Source: Bacillota bacterium
Lineage (GTDB): Bacteria; Sysuimicrobiota; Sysuimicrobiia; Sysuimicrobiales; Segetimicrobiaceae
Reading direction: 5' to 3'
Assembly: GCA_021324975.1 (NCBI GenBank)
Contig: JAJPIA010000055.1
Span: forward strand, 1 to 53,190
DNA length: 53,190 nt
The notes beneath the pieces are model-generated. The model was not told the origin of the DNA and made no database searches. It was given only the letters and a program-made list of their open reading frames with translations. Position numbers and translations under genes: made by a program. Positions within the stretch are counted from its first letter, which is position 1. Every line of letters starts with the position of its first letter. Below, piece after piece: positions 8,231 through 16,390 of this stretch.

Positions 8231-9814
8231 ATGACGGACGCCGCCGGCATCCCGTCCGTCGCCGCCCCGGTCACGGCGGAGCCCCACCTGCGCCGCGACG
8301 TCTCGGTATGGGGCTCGTTTATGTGGGGGTTCGCCGATGTCGGCGCCGACATCTACGCGGCCCTCGGGATCGTCATCGCCGCGACGATGGGCGCGGCCCC
8401 GCTCGCGTTTGGCGCGGCCGGGCTCGTCTACGTTATGATCGGGCTCGCCTACACCGAGCTGGCGTCGGCGTACCCGATGGCCGGCGGCGGGCAGTATTTC
8501 GTCAGCCGCGGGCTCGGCGATCTCGCGGGGTTCATCGCCGGCGCGGCGCTGCTGCTCGACTACACCATCGACATCGCGCTGTTTGCAACGTTTGCCGCCG
8601 GCTACGTGAACTTCTTCCTCCCCGCGGCCCGCGACTTCAAGATGACGCTCGGGCCGTTCCCCAACATCAACCCGGTCTGGGCCGCCGAGACGGTCGTCCT
8701 GATCGTGTTCCTGACCTGGGTGAACGTGATCGGGGTGCGGGAGTCCTCGCTCCTCAACGAGCTGCTCGGGGCGTTCGGGCTGGTCGTGGAGGCCGGGCTC
8801 ATCATCGTGGGGCTGATCTTCGCCTGGGACCCGGGTCTCCTGGTGCAGCAGTGGGTGCACCAGTTTCCGTCGCTGCCGCAGTTCATGTACGGCTCGTCGC
8901 TCGCGATCATCTCCTACGTGGGGCTGGAGTCGATCTCGCAGGCGGCCCAGGAGACGCGGCGGCCGGCGACGGTGATCCCGCGCACGTCGATCGGTTTGAT
9001 CGGCAGCGTGTTCTTGTTCGCCGTGTTTTTTGCCATCACCGCGCTCGGGATTCTCCCGTGGCAGGCCTACGCCCGGGACACCGGCGATGCGGTCGCGCTC
9101 CTGGCGAGCCGGCTGCCGTTCGTCGGGCTGATCGCCGGGCCGTTTGCCGCGGTTCTCGGCGCGGTTGTCCTGCTGATCTCCGCCAACACGGGCGTCATGG
9201 GGGCGAGCCGGCTCGCGTTCTCCATGAGCCGCCTCGGCCTGGCAACACCGTGGCTGCGGGAGGTGCACGCCCATTACCGGACCCCCGTGCGCACGATCCT
9301 CGTGTTCTCGGGCCTCGGCCTGCTGGAGGCGGTCCTCGCGTTTCTCACGCCGAACGCGGTCGACGCGCTGGCCAACATGTACGCGTTCGGCGCGACGCTC
9401 GGGTACACGCTCGTGTTCGTGGCGCTGATCGCGCTTAGGTTCCGCGATCCGTATACGCCGCGGCCGTACCGCTTGCCGGTCAACCTCCCGTGGCAGCGCG
9501 GCGGCACCACGGTCATGGTGCCGATCATCGGCTTCCTCGGGCTGGTCGGGGTCCTGTTCACGCTCACGGAGGTCGTGCTGACCCACGCGATCGGCCGGAT
9601 CGCGGGACCGGCGTGGGTGCTCGCGTGCCTTGGCTACTATTTCTGGTACCGGCGGCGGGAGCGTCTGCCGCTCACCGGTAGCATCGCGCACCACTGGGAA
9701 GAACATCAGCGGGCGGTGCTCCGGGACGCGGGGGAGCACGACCTGCTTGAGGAGTACGAGTTTGCGCTGGCGCAGCGCGATCGCCGGCTCGCGAAGAAGC
9801 AGTCCCGTGTCTGA
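8231..9814 (+). CDS. APC-superfamily permease (KimA-like potassium or amino-acid transporter)
   Basis: A 527-residue protein with about 12 predicted membrane helices. The first helices carry the APC pattern, with ASAYPMAGGGQYFVSRGLG followed by LLLDYTIDIALFATFAAGY. The YP-x-GGG-x-Y and LLxDY features resemble KimA-type transporters as well as amino-acid permeases, so the substrate cannot be fixed from sequence. Its context (small membrane protein, UspA protein and two RCK proteins immediately downstream with overlapping starts) favours a cation-linked role, like the APC gene beside ceoB-ceoC in Mycobacterium. The C-terminus (about 470-527) is a charged cytoplasmic tail. Confidence 0.85.
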   Translation: MTDAAGIPSVAAPVTAEPHLRRDVSVWGSFMWGFADVGADIYAALGIVIAATMGAAPLAFGAAGLVYVMIGLAYTELASAYPMAGGGQYFVSRGLGDLAGFIAGAALLLDYTIDIALFATFAAGYVNFFLPAARDFKMTLGPFPNINPVWAAETVVLIVFLTWVNVIGVRESSLLNELLGAFGLVVEAGLIIVGLIFAWDPGLLVQQWVHQFPSLPQFMYGSSLAIISYVGLESISQAAQETRRPATVIPRTSIGLIGSVFLFAVFFAITALGILPWQAYARDTGDAVALLASRLPFVGLIAGPFAAVLGAVVLLISANTGVMGASRLAFSMSRLGLATPWLREVHAHYRTPVRTILVFSGLGLLEAVLAFLTPNAVDALANMYAFGATLGYTLVFVALIALRFRDPYTPRPYRLPVNLPWQRGGTTVMVPIIGFLGLVGVLFTLTEVVLTHAIGRIAGPAWVLACLGYYFWYRRRERLPLTGSIAHHWEEHQRAVLRDAGEHDLLEEYEFALAQRDRRLAKKQSRV

Positions 9815-10019
9815 CACGCCGCGCTTCACGTGGACGGACGGGTACCGCACGGTCACCAGCACCCTCATGGTGGTGCTCGGCGTGGTGATCCTCGTGCGGA
9901 CGCTGCCGTTCGGGGTGCATCTTGCCGCGGTGCTCGTGGGCGGGTGTTTCATCGCGCTCGGCGTCTACCGGCTGTCGTTCGTGGTGGCGTATCTGCGGCG
10001 GCGCCGAGGTGCGGCGTGA
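9807..10019 (+). CDS. Small two-helix membrane protein
   Basis: A 70-residue protein starting at a GTG that overlaps the permease stop by 8 bases. Two hydrophobic segments are visible: VTSTLMVVLGVVILVRTL and VHLAAVLVGGCFIALGVYRL. They are followed by an Arg-rich end, suggesting a hairpin with both ends in the cytoplasm. I recognise no family. Sitting between the permease and the UspA gene with overlaps on both sides, it is probably an accessory subunit of the transporter. Confidence 0.7.
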   Translation: MSDTPRFTWTDGYRTVTSTLMVVLGVVILVRTLPFGVHLAAVLVGGCFIALGVYRLSFVVAYLRRRRGAA

Positions 10020-10666
10020 CCGGCGGGGCGCACGTCAGCGTGGTGGGCACGGTGCTCGCGGCCGGGTTTGCCGCGACGCTGGCCGGCCTGCTGCTGTGGA
10101 TGCTGCGCGTGCCGCGCCCGATCTCCGCGCAGGTGGCGCGGGCGGTGCACTCGGTCGGCGCGGTGCGGGTCATCCTCGTGCCGATTCTCGAGGCGTACTA
10201 CTCCGAGCGTGCGGTGGAGCTGGCGAGCCGGTTGGGCCAGCTGCAGAAAGCGGCGATCCGGCTGAGCTACATCATCGAAGTGCCGCGCACGCTGTCCCTG
10301 GGCGTGCCGCTGCCCGGCACCGAGGAGCAGGCCGCACGCGCGCTCGACGGGGCCAAGCAGATCGTGCAGATGCACGACCTGAAGGTCGACGCCGAGATCG
10401 TCCGCGCGCGCGAGGCCGGCGAGGGCATCGTGCGTACGGCCCGGGACAACGACGTGGATCTCATCGTGCTGGGCATCTCTCCCGGGGCCGGCCTGCTCGA
10501 GGGCTCGACGGCGCGCGCGGCGGAGTCGCTGCTCCGCCAGGCGCCGTGCGAGGTCATCATCGACCGGCTGGCGGAGACGAGCCCAGGCCTCCCGAGCCCC
10601 GCGGAGCCGGAGGCGAGGGCCGGCGCGGAGCGCGGGCGGGAGGAAGCGTCCTCCCGGCCGGTGTAA
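10016..10666 (+). CDS. Membrane-anchored universal stress protein (UspA domain)
   Basis: A 216-residue protein with one N-terminal transmembrane helix (about 5-30) and a UspA-type alpha/beta domain (about 45-185). The end of the Usp fold is clear (VDLIVLGISPGAG, then LEGSTARAAESLLRQAPCEV). Its G-x-G-S/T nucleotide loop is only partly canonical. Usp domains bind ATP, AMP or cyclic dinucleotides; in KimA the cytosolic domain has this fold. The GTG start overlaps the previous stop (GTGA). A membrane anchor on a lone Usp domain is unusual and suggests it sits against the neighbouring permease. Confidence 0.8.
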   Translation: MTGGAHVSVVGTVLAAGFAATLAGLLLWMLRVPRPISAQVARAVHSVGAVRVILVPILEAYYSERAVELASRLGQLQKAAIRLSYIIEVPRTLSLGVPLPGTEEQAARALDGAKQIVQMHDLKVDAEIVRAREAGEGIVRTARDNDVDLIVLGISPGAGLLEGSTARAAESLLRQAPCEVIIDRLAETSPGLPSPAEPEARAGAERGREEASSRPV

Positions 10667-10705
10667 CCCCACAGGGCAGGGCGCGTGGCGAAGGGAGCGG
10701 ATGGG

Positions 10706-11197
10706 ATGCACATCGTAGTCCTCGGCTGCGGGCGGGTCGGCGCAACGCTCGCCATGGCCCTCGAAGCCGAGGGCCATTCCGTCGCGGTGATCGACCGGAA
10801 CCGCGAGGCGTTCCGCCGGCTGTCCCGCGGTTTCAAGGGCAAGACGGTCCTCGGCATCGGCATCGACGAGGACGTGCTGCGCAAGGCGGGGATCGAGCGG
10901 GCCGGCGGTTTCGCGGCGACCACGAACGGCGACAACACCAACATCATGTCCGCGCAGATCGTCAAGGTGCGGTTCCGCGTGCCGCGCGTGATCGCGCGGA
11001 TCTACGATCCCCTCCGCGCGGAGGCCTACCGCGAGCTCGGCATTGACACGATCAGCCCGACCCTGCTGGGGGCGGGCATGTGCCGGGACTACCTGCTCGG
11101 CAAGCCGTACCGGCACGTGGACGAGTACCTCGCGGTGCGGGACGCACCGAACAGCCTGGCCCGAGGGTCGGGGGCGGTGCCGGAAAGGGGCCGGTGA
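10706..11197 (+). CDS. TrkA-type RCK_N protein (single domain)
   Basis: A 163-residue Rossmann-fold regulator. The nucleotide loop VVLGCGRVGATLAMAL (GxGxxG) and the acidic residue at the end of the second strand (VAVIDRNREA) indicate NAD(H)/ATP binding. It stops after the RCK_N domain and lacks an RCK_C ligand domain. It is placed one base before a full-length TrkA gene, as in the CeoB/CeoC pair of mycobacteria, so the two probably form a hetero-oligomeric gating ring. The start is the ATG with GGGAG nine bases upstream. Confidence 0.87.
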   Translation: MHIVVLGCGRVGATLAMALEAEGHSVAVIDRNREAFRRLSRGFKGKTVLGIGIDEDVLRKAGIERAGGFAATTNGDNTNIMSAQIVKVRFRVPRVIARIYDPLRAEAYRELGIDTISPTLLGAGMCRDYLLGKPYRHVDEYLAVRDAPNSLARGSGAVPERGR

Positions 11198-11198
11198 C

Positions 11199-11873
11199 AT
11201 GTACGTGATCGTGGCCGGAGGCGGGAAGGTCGGATACTACCTGACCAAGGCGCTGTGCGCCGACGGGCAGGAGGTCACGCTGATCGAGAAGGCGCGCCAG
11301 CGCTACGACCTGCTGCAGGAAGCGTTCGGCGAGAGCGCCGTGCTGGGCGATGCATGCGAGGTGACCACGCTGGAACAGGCGGGCGCCGGCAGGGCCGAGC
11401 TGGTGGCCGCAGTGACCGGCGACGACGAGGACAACCTCGTGATCTGCCAAATGGCGAAGCGGAAGTTCAAGGTGCCGCGCGTGATCGCCCGCATCAACAA
11501 TCCCAAGAACGAGGTGACGTTTCAGCTCCTCGGCATCGACGAGACGGTGAGCTCCACGAAGCTGATCTACAGCTTGATCGAGCAGGAGGTGGAGGTCGCC
11601 GACGTCATTCCCCTGACCGCCCTGCGCCGCGGAAACCTCGAGCTCGTCGAGGTCGCGCTGACGGGGGACTCTCCCGCGGTCGGCCGGATGCTGCGGGACA
11701 TCGCGCTGCCGCCAAACTGTACCCTCGCCATCCTCGTGCGGGGTGAGACCGCGTCGATAGTGACCAGCGATCTCCGGTTCGAGCCCGGCGACATCCTCGT
11801 GGCGATCGTGCCGTCCGCGGCGGTCTCGTCGTTCAGGGAGGCGCTGCTCGGCCGGGGTGTCCCAACGCGCTGA
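11199..11873 (+). CDS. TrkA-type potassium uptake regulator (RCK_N + RCK_C)
   Basis: A 224-residue protein with an N-terminal Rossmann domain (VIVAGGGKVGYYLTKAL; acidic residue in VTLIEKAR) and a C-terminal TrkA_C/RCK_C domain (about 140-220) that senses ligands. The family gates K+ channels and transporters. It begins one base after the upstream single-domain partner ends. The five genes from 8231 to here look like one transcription unit: permease, two accessory membrane proteins and two gating subunits. Confidence 0.9.
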   Translation: MYVIVAGGGKVGYYLTKALCADGQEVTLIEKARQRYDLLQEAFGESAVLGDACEVTTLEQAGAGRAELVAAVTGDDEDNLVICQMAKRKFKVPRVIARINNPKNEVTFQLLGIDETVSSTKLIYSLIEQEVEVADVIPLTALRRGNLELVEVALTGDSPAVGRMLRDIALPPNCTLAILVRGETASIVTSDLRFEPGDILVAIVPSAAVSSFREALLGRGVPTR

Positions 11874-11882
11874 CGGAGGGCG

Positions 11883-11910
11883 GGAACCGCCGCCCGTCCC
11901 CGGACGCTAC
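11883..11910 (+). promoter_or_regulatory. Candidate ECF-type promoter of the sigma operon
   Basis: GGAACC (11883-11888) resembles the -35 of many ECF sigma factors, with CGCTAC (11905-11910) 16 bases later as a possible -10. It lies 32 bases before the sigma gene, where autoregulatory ECF promoters are normally found. No sigma-70-like element is visible in this gap. A 6-bp GGGCGG/CCGCCC inverted repeat (11878-11895) overlaps the site. Confidence 0.4.
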
Positions 11911-11941
11911 AGAGGGGAAGGTCGCGTCCAAGGGGTTGTGG

Positions 11942-12568
11942 ATGGCTGATGCGGTTTCCGTGCTGAGCGGCTGTGTCGAGGGGGTGGCGGTGACGCCCGA
12001 ACCGGCCGAGCAAGGCGGGGCACACCGTCTTGCCGCCTTCGAGGAGCTCCTGCACCGGCATCTGCGCAACATTCACCGCGTCGCGTACCGCCTTTCGGGA
12101 AACGCCGACGACGCCGAAGACCTGGTCCAGGAAGCGCTCGTCGAGGCGTTCCGCGCCTTCGACCGGTATCAACCCGGCACGTACTTCGACCGCTGGGTCT
12201 ACCGGATCATGACCCGCACGCACATCGATCGCGTGCGGCGGCGCGGGCGGCGTCCGGAGATGTCGCTCGACACCCCCGTCGGGCCGAGCGGCGACGCGCT
12301 GGTGACGTTGATCGGTGACACCCGCGACGACCCGCAGCAACGGACCGAGGTGACGGACCTGGACGGGCCGATCCAGGCCGCGCTGGACGGGCTTCCCGCG
12401 GAGTTCCGGACGGCCGTCGTCCTTGCGGACGTGGAGGGCCTATCGTATGATGAAATCGCGGCCGCAGTTGGATGCCCCATCGGCACCGTGCGGTCGCGCC
12501 TGCATCGCGGGCGGGAGTTGCTCCGCCAGGCGCTGCAGCCGTATTTAGGGCGCAGGAGTCGCGAGTGA
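11942..12568 (+). CDS. ECF-family RNA polymerase sigma factor (RpoE-like)
   Basis: A 208-residue sigma factor with sigma region 2 (about 35-105; DDAEDLVQEALVEAFRAF) and region 4 (about 140-200; LSYDEIAAAVGCPIGTVRSR, the helix-turn-helix that reads the -35). It lacks regions 1 and 3 as ECF factors do. The start is the ATG six bases after AAGGGG; a TTG two codons earlier is possible. The next gene overlaps by GTGA and encodes a zinc anti-sigma factor, so this is a classic sigma/anti-sigma pair probably answering envelope stress. Confidence 0.93.
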   Translation: MADAVSVLSGCVEGVAVTPEPAEQGGAHRLAAFEELLHRHLRNIHRVAYRLSGNADDAEDLVQEALVEAFRAFDRYQPGTYFDRWVYRIMTRTHIDRVRRRGRRPEMSLDTPVGPSGDALVTLIGDTRDDPQQRTEVTDLDGPIQAALDGLPAEFRTAVVLADVEGLSYDEIAAAVGCPIGTVRSRLHRGRELLRQALQPYLGRRSRE

Positions 12569-13050
12569 GCAAGCACGTCATCGATCGCCTCTCTCCGTAC
12601 CTCGACGGCGCGCTGGGGGCCGCCGATCTCGAGCAGGTGGAGGCGCACCTCGAGGCGTGTGTGAGCTGCCGGCGAGCGTATCAGGAGCTGCAGACGCTGC
12701 AGGGTCTCGTGCGCGCGCTCCCCGACCCGGAGCCGTCACCGGGATTCACGGATCGCCTGCACTGGCGCCTGCAGCGTGAGGGCGCGGCCCCCCGCCGTCC
12801 GGCCCCGCTCGGGTGGTTCTCCGTGCGTCCGCCGTTTCGTGTCGCGCTGGTGTGCGCCGCCGTGCTGGTCGTCCTGGGATTGCCGGCCGCGTGGATGGCG
12901 GATCGGTTCGCGCCGCAAAAGGCGCCCCTGGACACCGATGCCTACGTCCGCGAGTACCTGCTGCTGTCCGTGGATCGGCCGCTCGGGGACGAGGCGGCGC
13001 CGGCCTTCGTGCTCTCGGACACGCCCGCCTCGGAGTCGCCTCGTCCGTGA
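12565..13050 (+). CDS. Zinc-binding transmembrane anti-sigma factor
   Basis: A 161-residue protein. The N-terminal half is a ZAS-type anti-sigma domain with His4, His28, Cys32 and Cys35 (H-x3-C-x2-C in EAHLEACVSC). A single transmembrane helix follows (about 95-115, VALVCAAVLVVLGLP), then an extracytoplasmic tail of about 45 residues. It would hold the upstream sigma factor at the membrane. GTG start, four-base overlap with the sigma gene. Its outer tail is the likely contact for the RseB-like domain of the next gene. Confidence 0.88.
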   Translation: MSKHVIDRLSPYLDGALGAADLEQVEAHLEACVSCRRAYQELQTLQGLVRALPDPEPSPGFTDRLHWRLQREGAAPRRPAPLGWFSVRPPFRVALVCAAVLVVLGLPAAWMADRFAPQKAPLDTDAYVREYLLLSVDRPLGDEAAPAFVLSDTPASESPRP

Positions 13051-13051
13051 C

Positions 13052-15499
13052 ATGACCCGTTCGATCCGCCGCCGCATCGCCGCGCTGGCGATCGGCATGG
13101 CGGGCGTCGCCGTGCTCGGGGCGGCGCTGGAGCCGCCGGCGGCGACGCAGCCCGCAGGATCGTCCCCCGCGGTGAGCCAGCCCTTGAGTTGGTTGCAGGC
13201 GGCGGCGGCGGCGCCGCGGACCGTGAGCTACGAAGGCACGCGGACCTCGACGGTCTGGGCGGGACGGGTCCAGGCGTACCAGGTCCACGTCTATCATCGG
13301 GCGCCGGACCAGACGCGCCTGGAGTACCTCGCCGTCGGCGATCAGCCCGCGCGGATCGTCGTGATCAGCGGCGCGACACAGGCGACGTACACGCCGGCCG
13401 CCAACATGTTCGTCCGCGGCCCCGCGGCACGCACCGAAGAAGCGGTGGCCGAGCGGATCCTGCCCCAGATCGCCCAGAACTACGTGGTGCGCTTCGCCGG
13501 CACCGAGCAGGTCGCCGGCCGTGCCGCACGGATCATCGACGTCCAAAGCAAGTTTCCGGGCCGGCCGCGCCTGCGGGTCTGGGTGGACACTCAGACGCGC
13601 TTGATCCTGCGCTTCGAGCGGTACGGTCCCGCAGGCGCCCTCCGCCAGGAATCGGCGTTTATCCGGGTGCGCATCAATCCCCAGTTCGCGCCGGGACTGT
13701 TCGAACTCGCCCCGCCGCCCGGGGCGCAGCTCGAGACGCGACGCCCGGCCGGGAAGCTCACCATCGAGCAAATTGCGCAGCGGGTCGGATTCACACCGCA
13801 GCTGCCGGCGTATCTCCCGCCGGGATACAAGCTGGCCGGCTCGCGGGTGGTCCAAGTGCGCGGCGTGTCCGCGGCGGTTTTCACGTTCACGGACGGCGTG
13901 GCGACGTTGACGCTGTTCGAGAGCCGCGGCGCCCAGGGTGAGCCGGCGAACGCGCAGCGCGTGGAGATCCACGGGGCGGCGGGCGCGATCACGACGAGGG
14001 GCGTGGCGAACGTGCTGCACTGGAACGCCCGCGATTTGTCGTTCACACTCGTCGGGGACTTGCCGCAACAGGAGATGGTCCGTGTGGGAGGGTCGCTCCG
14101 GTCGTTCGGCGTGTCCGAGGCGCCGGCGGACTGGGGCCGTGTGCGCGTGTGGCTCGCCGCCGTGCTCGCGCTGCCCGCGGCACAGGCCGCGCAGCCGCGG
14201 GGCACCGCGGCGCCGGCCGAGGCGTCCACGGCACCGGGGCCCGTGGCGCCGTACATTACGAACAACACGCACGTGATCGGACCCGGGATCGCCCCCGAGG
14301 AGCGGGCCGTGTGGAAGGTCATGGTGGCGCGTGGGCTCGCGCCGGCCGTGGTCAAGGTCACCGTGGCCAGCGACGGGGTCACGAAGCTGCCGGACGGGCG
14401 GCTCGCGCGCCTGGCGTGGATCTGGTTTGTCTACGGCATGCAATGGACGGGCGGGGCGCCGGCCGCGGTTCATGAAGTGCAGGATCGTGCCGCCGCGCTG
14501 GCGCGCGCGGCGTTTGGCGCGGACCCGCGGATCACACGGGTGCTGCTGACGGGTTACTACCATCAAAGTGGGCGGTTCGACGGGCGCCGCACCGACGCGA
14601 CGTTTACCGCGCAGCTCGCGCGCGCCCGGTTCACCGGCGGCGGGAGCGGCCCGGCGCCCGGTGCGGCCCTCGCGGGCGCAGGGGACGTCTGGTACAGCCC
14701 CGCCCTCCTGGCGGGCGACTTGGTCGAAGAGCCGGCGGAGCCGCACGACCCGCACGTCTCCGCCGCGGAGCGGCTGCGTCTCGCGCGGTTGCCGGGGGAT
14801 CGCACCGTGGAGTCGACCGAGACGTTCCACGGCGGGCTGCTGGCGGGCGTCGTGGAGACCAAGCGCCGGCTGCAGGGACTGCTGTTCGGCGGCGAGACCG
14901 AGGGCCGCCTCTGGCGCGGCGATCCGCTCCGGCGTGAGATCGCGTTGACGTTCGACGACGGCCCGAGCCCGTTGGCCACACCGTTGCTCCTGGCGATCCT
15001 CCGGCGCTACGGAGCGCACGCGACGTTTTTCGTGATCGGAGAGCACGCCCGCGCATACCCGTATCTGCTCCGTGAGATGGCCGCCGACGGCGACGAGATC
15101 GGGGACCATACGTTCCACCATCCCAACTTGTCGTCCGTCGACGACGCCACCGTGGCGCAGGAGATCGCCGCGACCGTCGCGGTCATCGAGCGCGATGCCG
15201 CGCGGCGCCCCCGGTGGTTTCGTCCGCCGGGCGGGGACTATACCGGTGCCGTCGTCGCGGCGGCCGGCCGGGCGGGCCTCGGGCTCGCCATGTGGACCGA
15301 CAACTCCGGGGACTGGGCGCTGCCGCCGGCCAAGCTCGTCGTCGAGCACGTGCTGGCGCATGCGCAGCCCGGCGGCGTGATACTCTTACACAATGGGACG
15401 TTGAACACCGTGCAGGCCTTGCCCAGGATCATAGCCGAGCTGAGGCGCCGGGGCTACCGGCTGGTCACGCTCTCTCAGCTCATTCGGGATGTACAGTGA
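13052..15499 (+). CDS. RseB-like sensor domain fused to NodB polysaccharide deacetylase
   Basis: An 815-residue exported protein. A signal peptide (about 1-30) is followed by a MucB/RseB or LolA-like domain (about 45-225; LSWLQAAAAAPRTVSYEGTR), a second domain resembling DUF4367 (about 230-340), a central region of unknown type (about 400-600) and a C-terminal NodB deacetylase domain (about 625-815). The NodB motifs are complete: TFDDGPSP (Asp635, Asp636), HTFHHPN (His686, His690), RPPGG, and ILLHNG near the end. NodB enzymes remove acetyl groups from chitin-like sugars or peptidoglycan. The gene starts two bases after the anti-sigma gene, so the sensor domain may regulate it as RseB regulates RseA. 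The fusion itself is not one I know. Confidence 0.85.
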   Translation: MTRSIRRRIAALAIGMAGVAVLGAALEPPAATQPAGSSPAVSQPLSWLQAAAAAPRTVSYEGTRTSTVWAGRVQAYQVHVYHRAPDQTRLEYLAVGDQPARIVVISGATQATYTPAANMFVRGPAARTEEAVAERILPQIAQNYVVRFAGTEQVAGRAARIIDVQSKFPGRPRLRVWVDTQTRLILRFERYGPAGALRQESAFIRVRINPQFAPGLFELAPPPGAQLETRRPAGKLTIEQIAQRVGFTPQLPAYLPPGYKLAGSRVVQVRGVSAAVFTFTDGVATLTLFESRGAQGEPANAQRVEIHGAAGAITTRGVANVLHWNARDLSFTLVGDLPQQEMVRVGGSLRSFGVSEAPADWGRVRVWLAAVLALPAAQAAQPRGTAAPAEASTAPGPVAPYITNNTHVIGPGIAPEERAVWKVMVARGLAPAVVKVTVASDGVTKLPDGRLARLAWIWFVYGMQWTGGAPAAVHEVQDRAAALARAAFGADPRITRVLLTGYYHQSGRFDGRRTDATFTAQLARARFTGGGSGPAPGAALAGAGDVWYSPALLAGDLVEEPAEPHDPHVSAAERLRLARLPGDRTVESTETFHGGLLAGVVETKRRLQGLLFGGETEGRLWRGDPLRREIALTFDDGPSPLATPLLLAILRRYGAHATFFVIGEHARAYPYLLREMAADGDEIGDHTFHHPNLSSVDDATVAQEIAATVAVIERDAARRPRWFRPPGGDYTGAVVAAAGRAGLGLAMWTDNSGDWALPPAKLVVEHVLAHAQPGGVILLHNGTLNTVQALPRIIAELRRRGYRLVTLSQLIRDVQ

Positions 15500-15505
15500 G
15501 CCGCG

Positions 15506-16243
15506 ATGCATGACAAGGAAATGACCCTCATCGAACACCTGGAGGAGCTGCGACAGCGGCTGACCCACGCGATCCTGGGCCTCCTCATCGCCAGCGGGGC
15601 CGGCCTCCTGTTCGTGGACACCCTGCTGCACCTGCTGCTCCGGCCGTTGGGCGGCATCAAGCTCACGACGCTCACCGTGCTCGAACCGTTTCTCGTCAAG
15701 CTCAAGGTGGCGTTCCTGTTTGGGTTCGCCGTGAGCATGCCCTGGATCGTCTATCAGATGTTCGCGTTCGTCGCGCCGGCGCTGACCGATCACGAGCGCC
15801 GCCGGGTCGTGCCGATCGCGCTGCTCGCCGGCGTGCTGTTTGCTTGTGGCGTCGTGTTCGCCTACGTGTTCGTGCTCCCGATCAGCACGCACTGGCTGAT
15901 CGCGCAGGCGGGGAGCCAGTTCAACGTCTTGATCACCGCGAACGCGTACATCACGTACGTCCTGTTCTTCCTCCTGATCGTCGGCGGGACGTTCGAGACG
16001 CCGCTCCTCATCCTGTCCCTCGCGATGCTCGGCATCGTGAGCCCGCAGACGCTGCGCAAGGAGTGGCGGATCGCCTACATGGTGGCCGCCGGCATCGCCG
16101 TCCTCGGGACCCCGGATTGGAGTCCGGTCACGATGGCCCTCGTGTTCATCCCGATGGTGCTGCTCTACGAGTTCAGCCTGATCCTGTGCCGGATTTTCGT
16201 CCGGCCCCCGACTCCGCAGCCCGCGCACACCGCCGGCACGTAA
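15506..16243 (+). CDS. tatC: Sec-independent translocase subunit TatC
   Basis: A 245-residue protein with six predicted membrane helices. It carries the signature N-terminus MTLIEHLEELRQRL, which forms part of the twin-arginine receptor site, and the conserved FVAPALTDHERR loop. TatC recognises RR signal peptides and exports folded, often cofactor-bearing proteins. It lies six bases after the RseB-NodB gene, so it appears to belong to the sigma-factor operon. No tatA/B gene is in the window. A clear Tat substrate (the binding protein at 32283) is encoded elsewhere in the window. Confidence 0.95.
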   Translation: MHDKEMTLIEHLEELRQRLTHAILGLLIASGAGLLFVDTLLHLLLRPLGGIKLTTLTVLEPFLVKLKVAFLFGFAVSMPWIVYQMFAFVAPALTDHERRRVVPIALLAGVLFACGVVFAYVFVLPISTHWLIAQAGSQFNVLITANAYITYVLFFLLIVGGTFETPLLILSLAMLGIVSPQTLRKEWRIAYMVAAGIAVLGTPDWSPVTMALVFIPMVLLYEFSLILCRIFVRPPTPQPAHTAGT

Positions 16244-16390
16244 CGCCCTCCCGGCACGCCGTCGCGGTGCAATCCTCCGGCCGGCGGACTCCGCGGCCTC
16301 GGTCGGGCAGGCGCGCCGACGGTGTTCCCCGCGGTCCAGGGTAAAACGTCGGTGGAACAAATCGTTTCCCTGGGCCGTGTTTCTGATACA

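Noticed and set aside
12746-15361. Very long minus-strand open frame opposite the RseB-NodB gene
   Set aside because: Its predicted protein is Arg/Pro/His-rich low complexity without any family motif. Such frames are the usual mirror of a GC-rich gene. The plus-strand frame holds complete NodB motifs.
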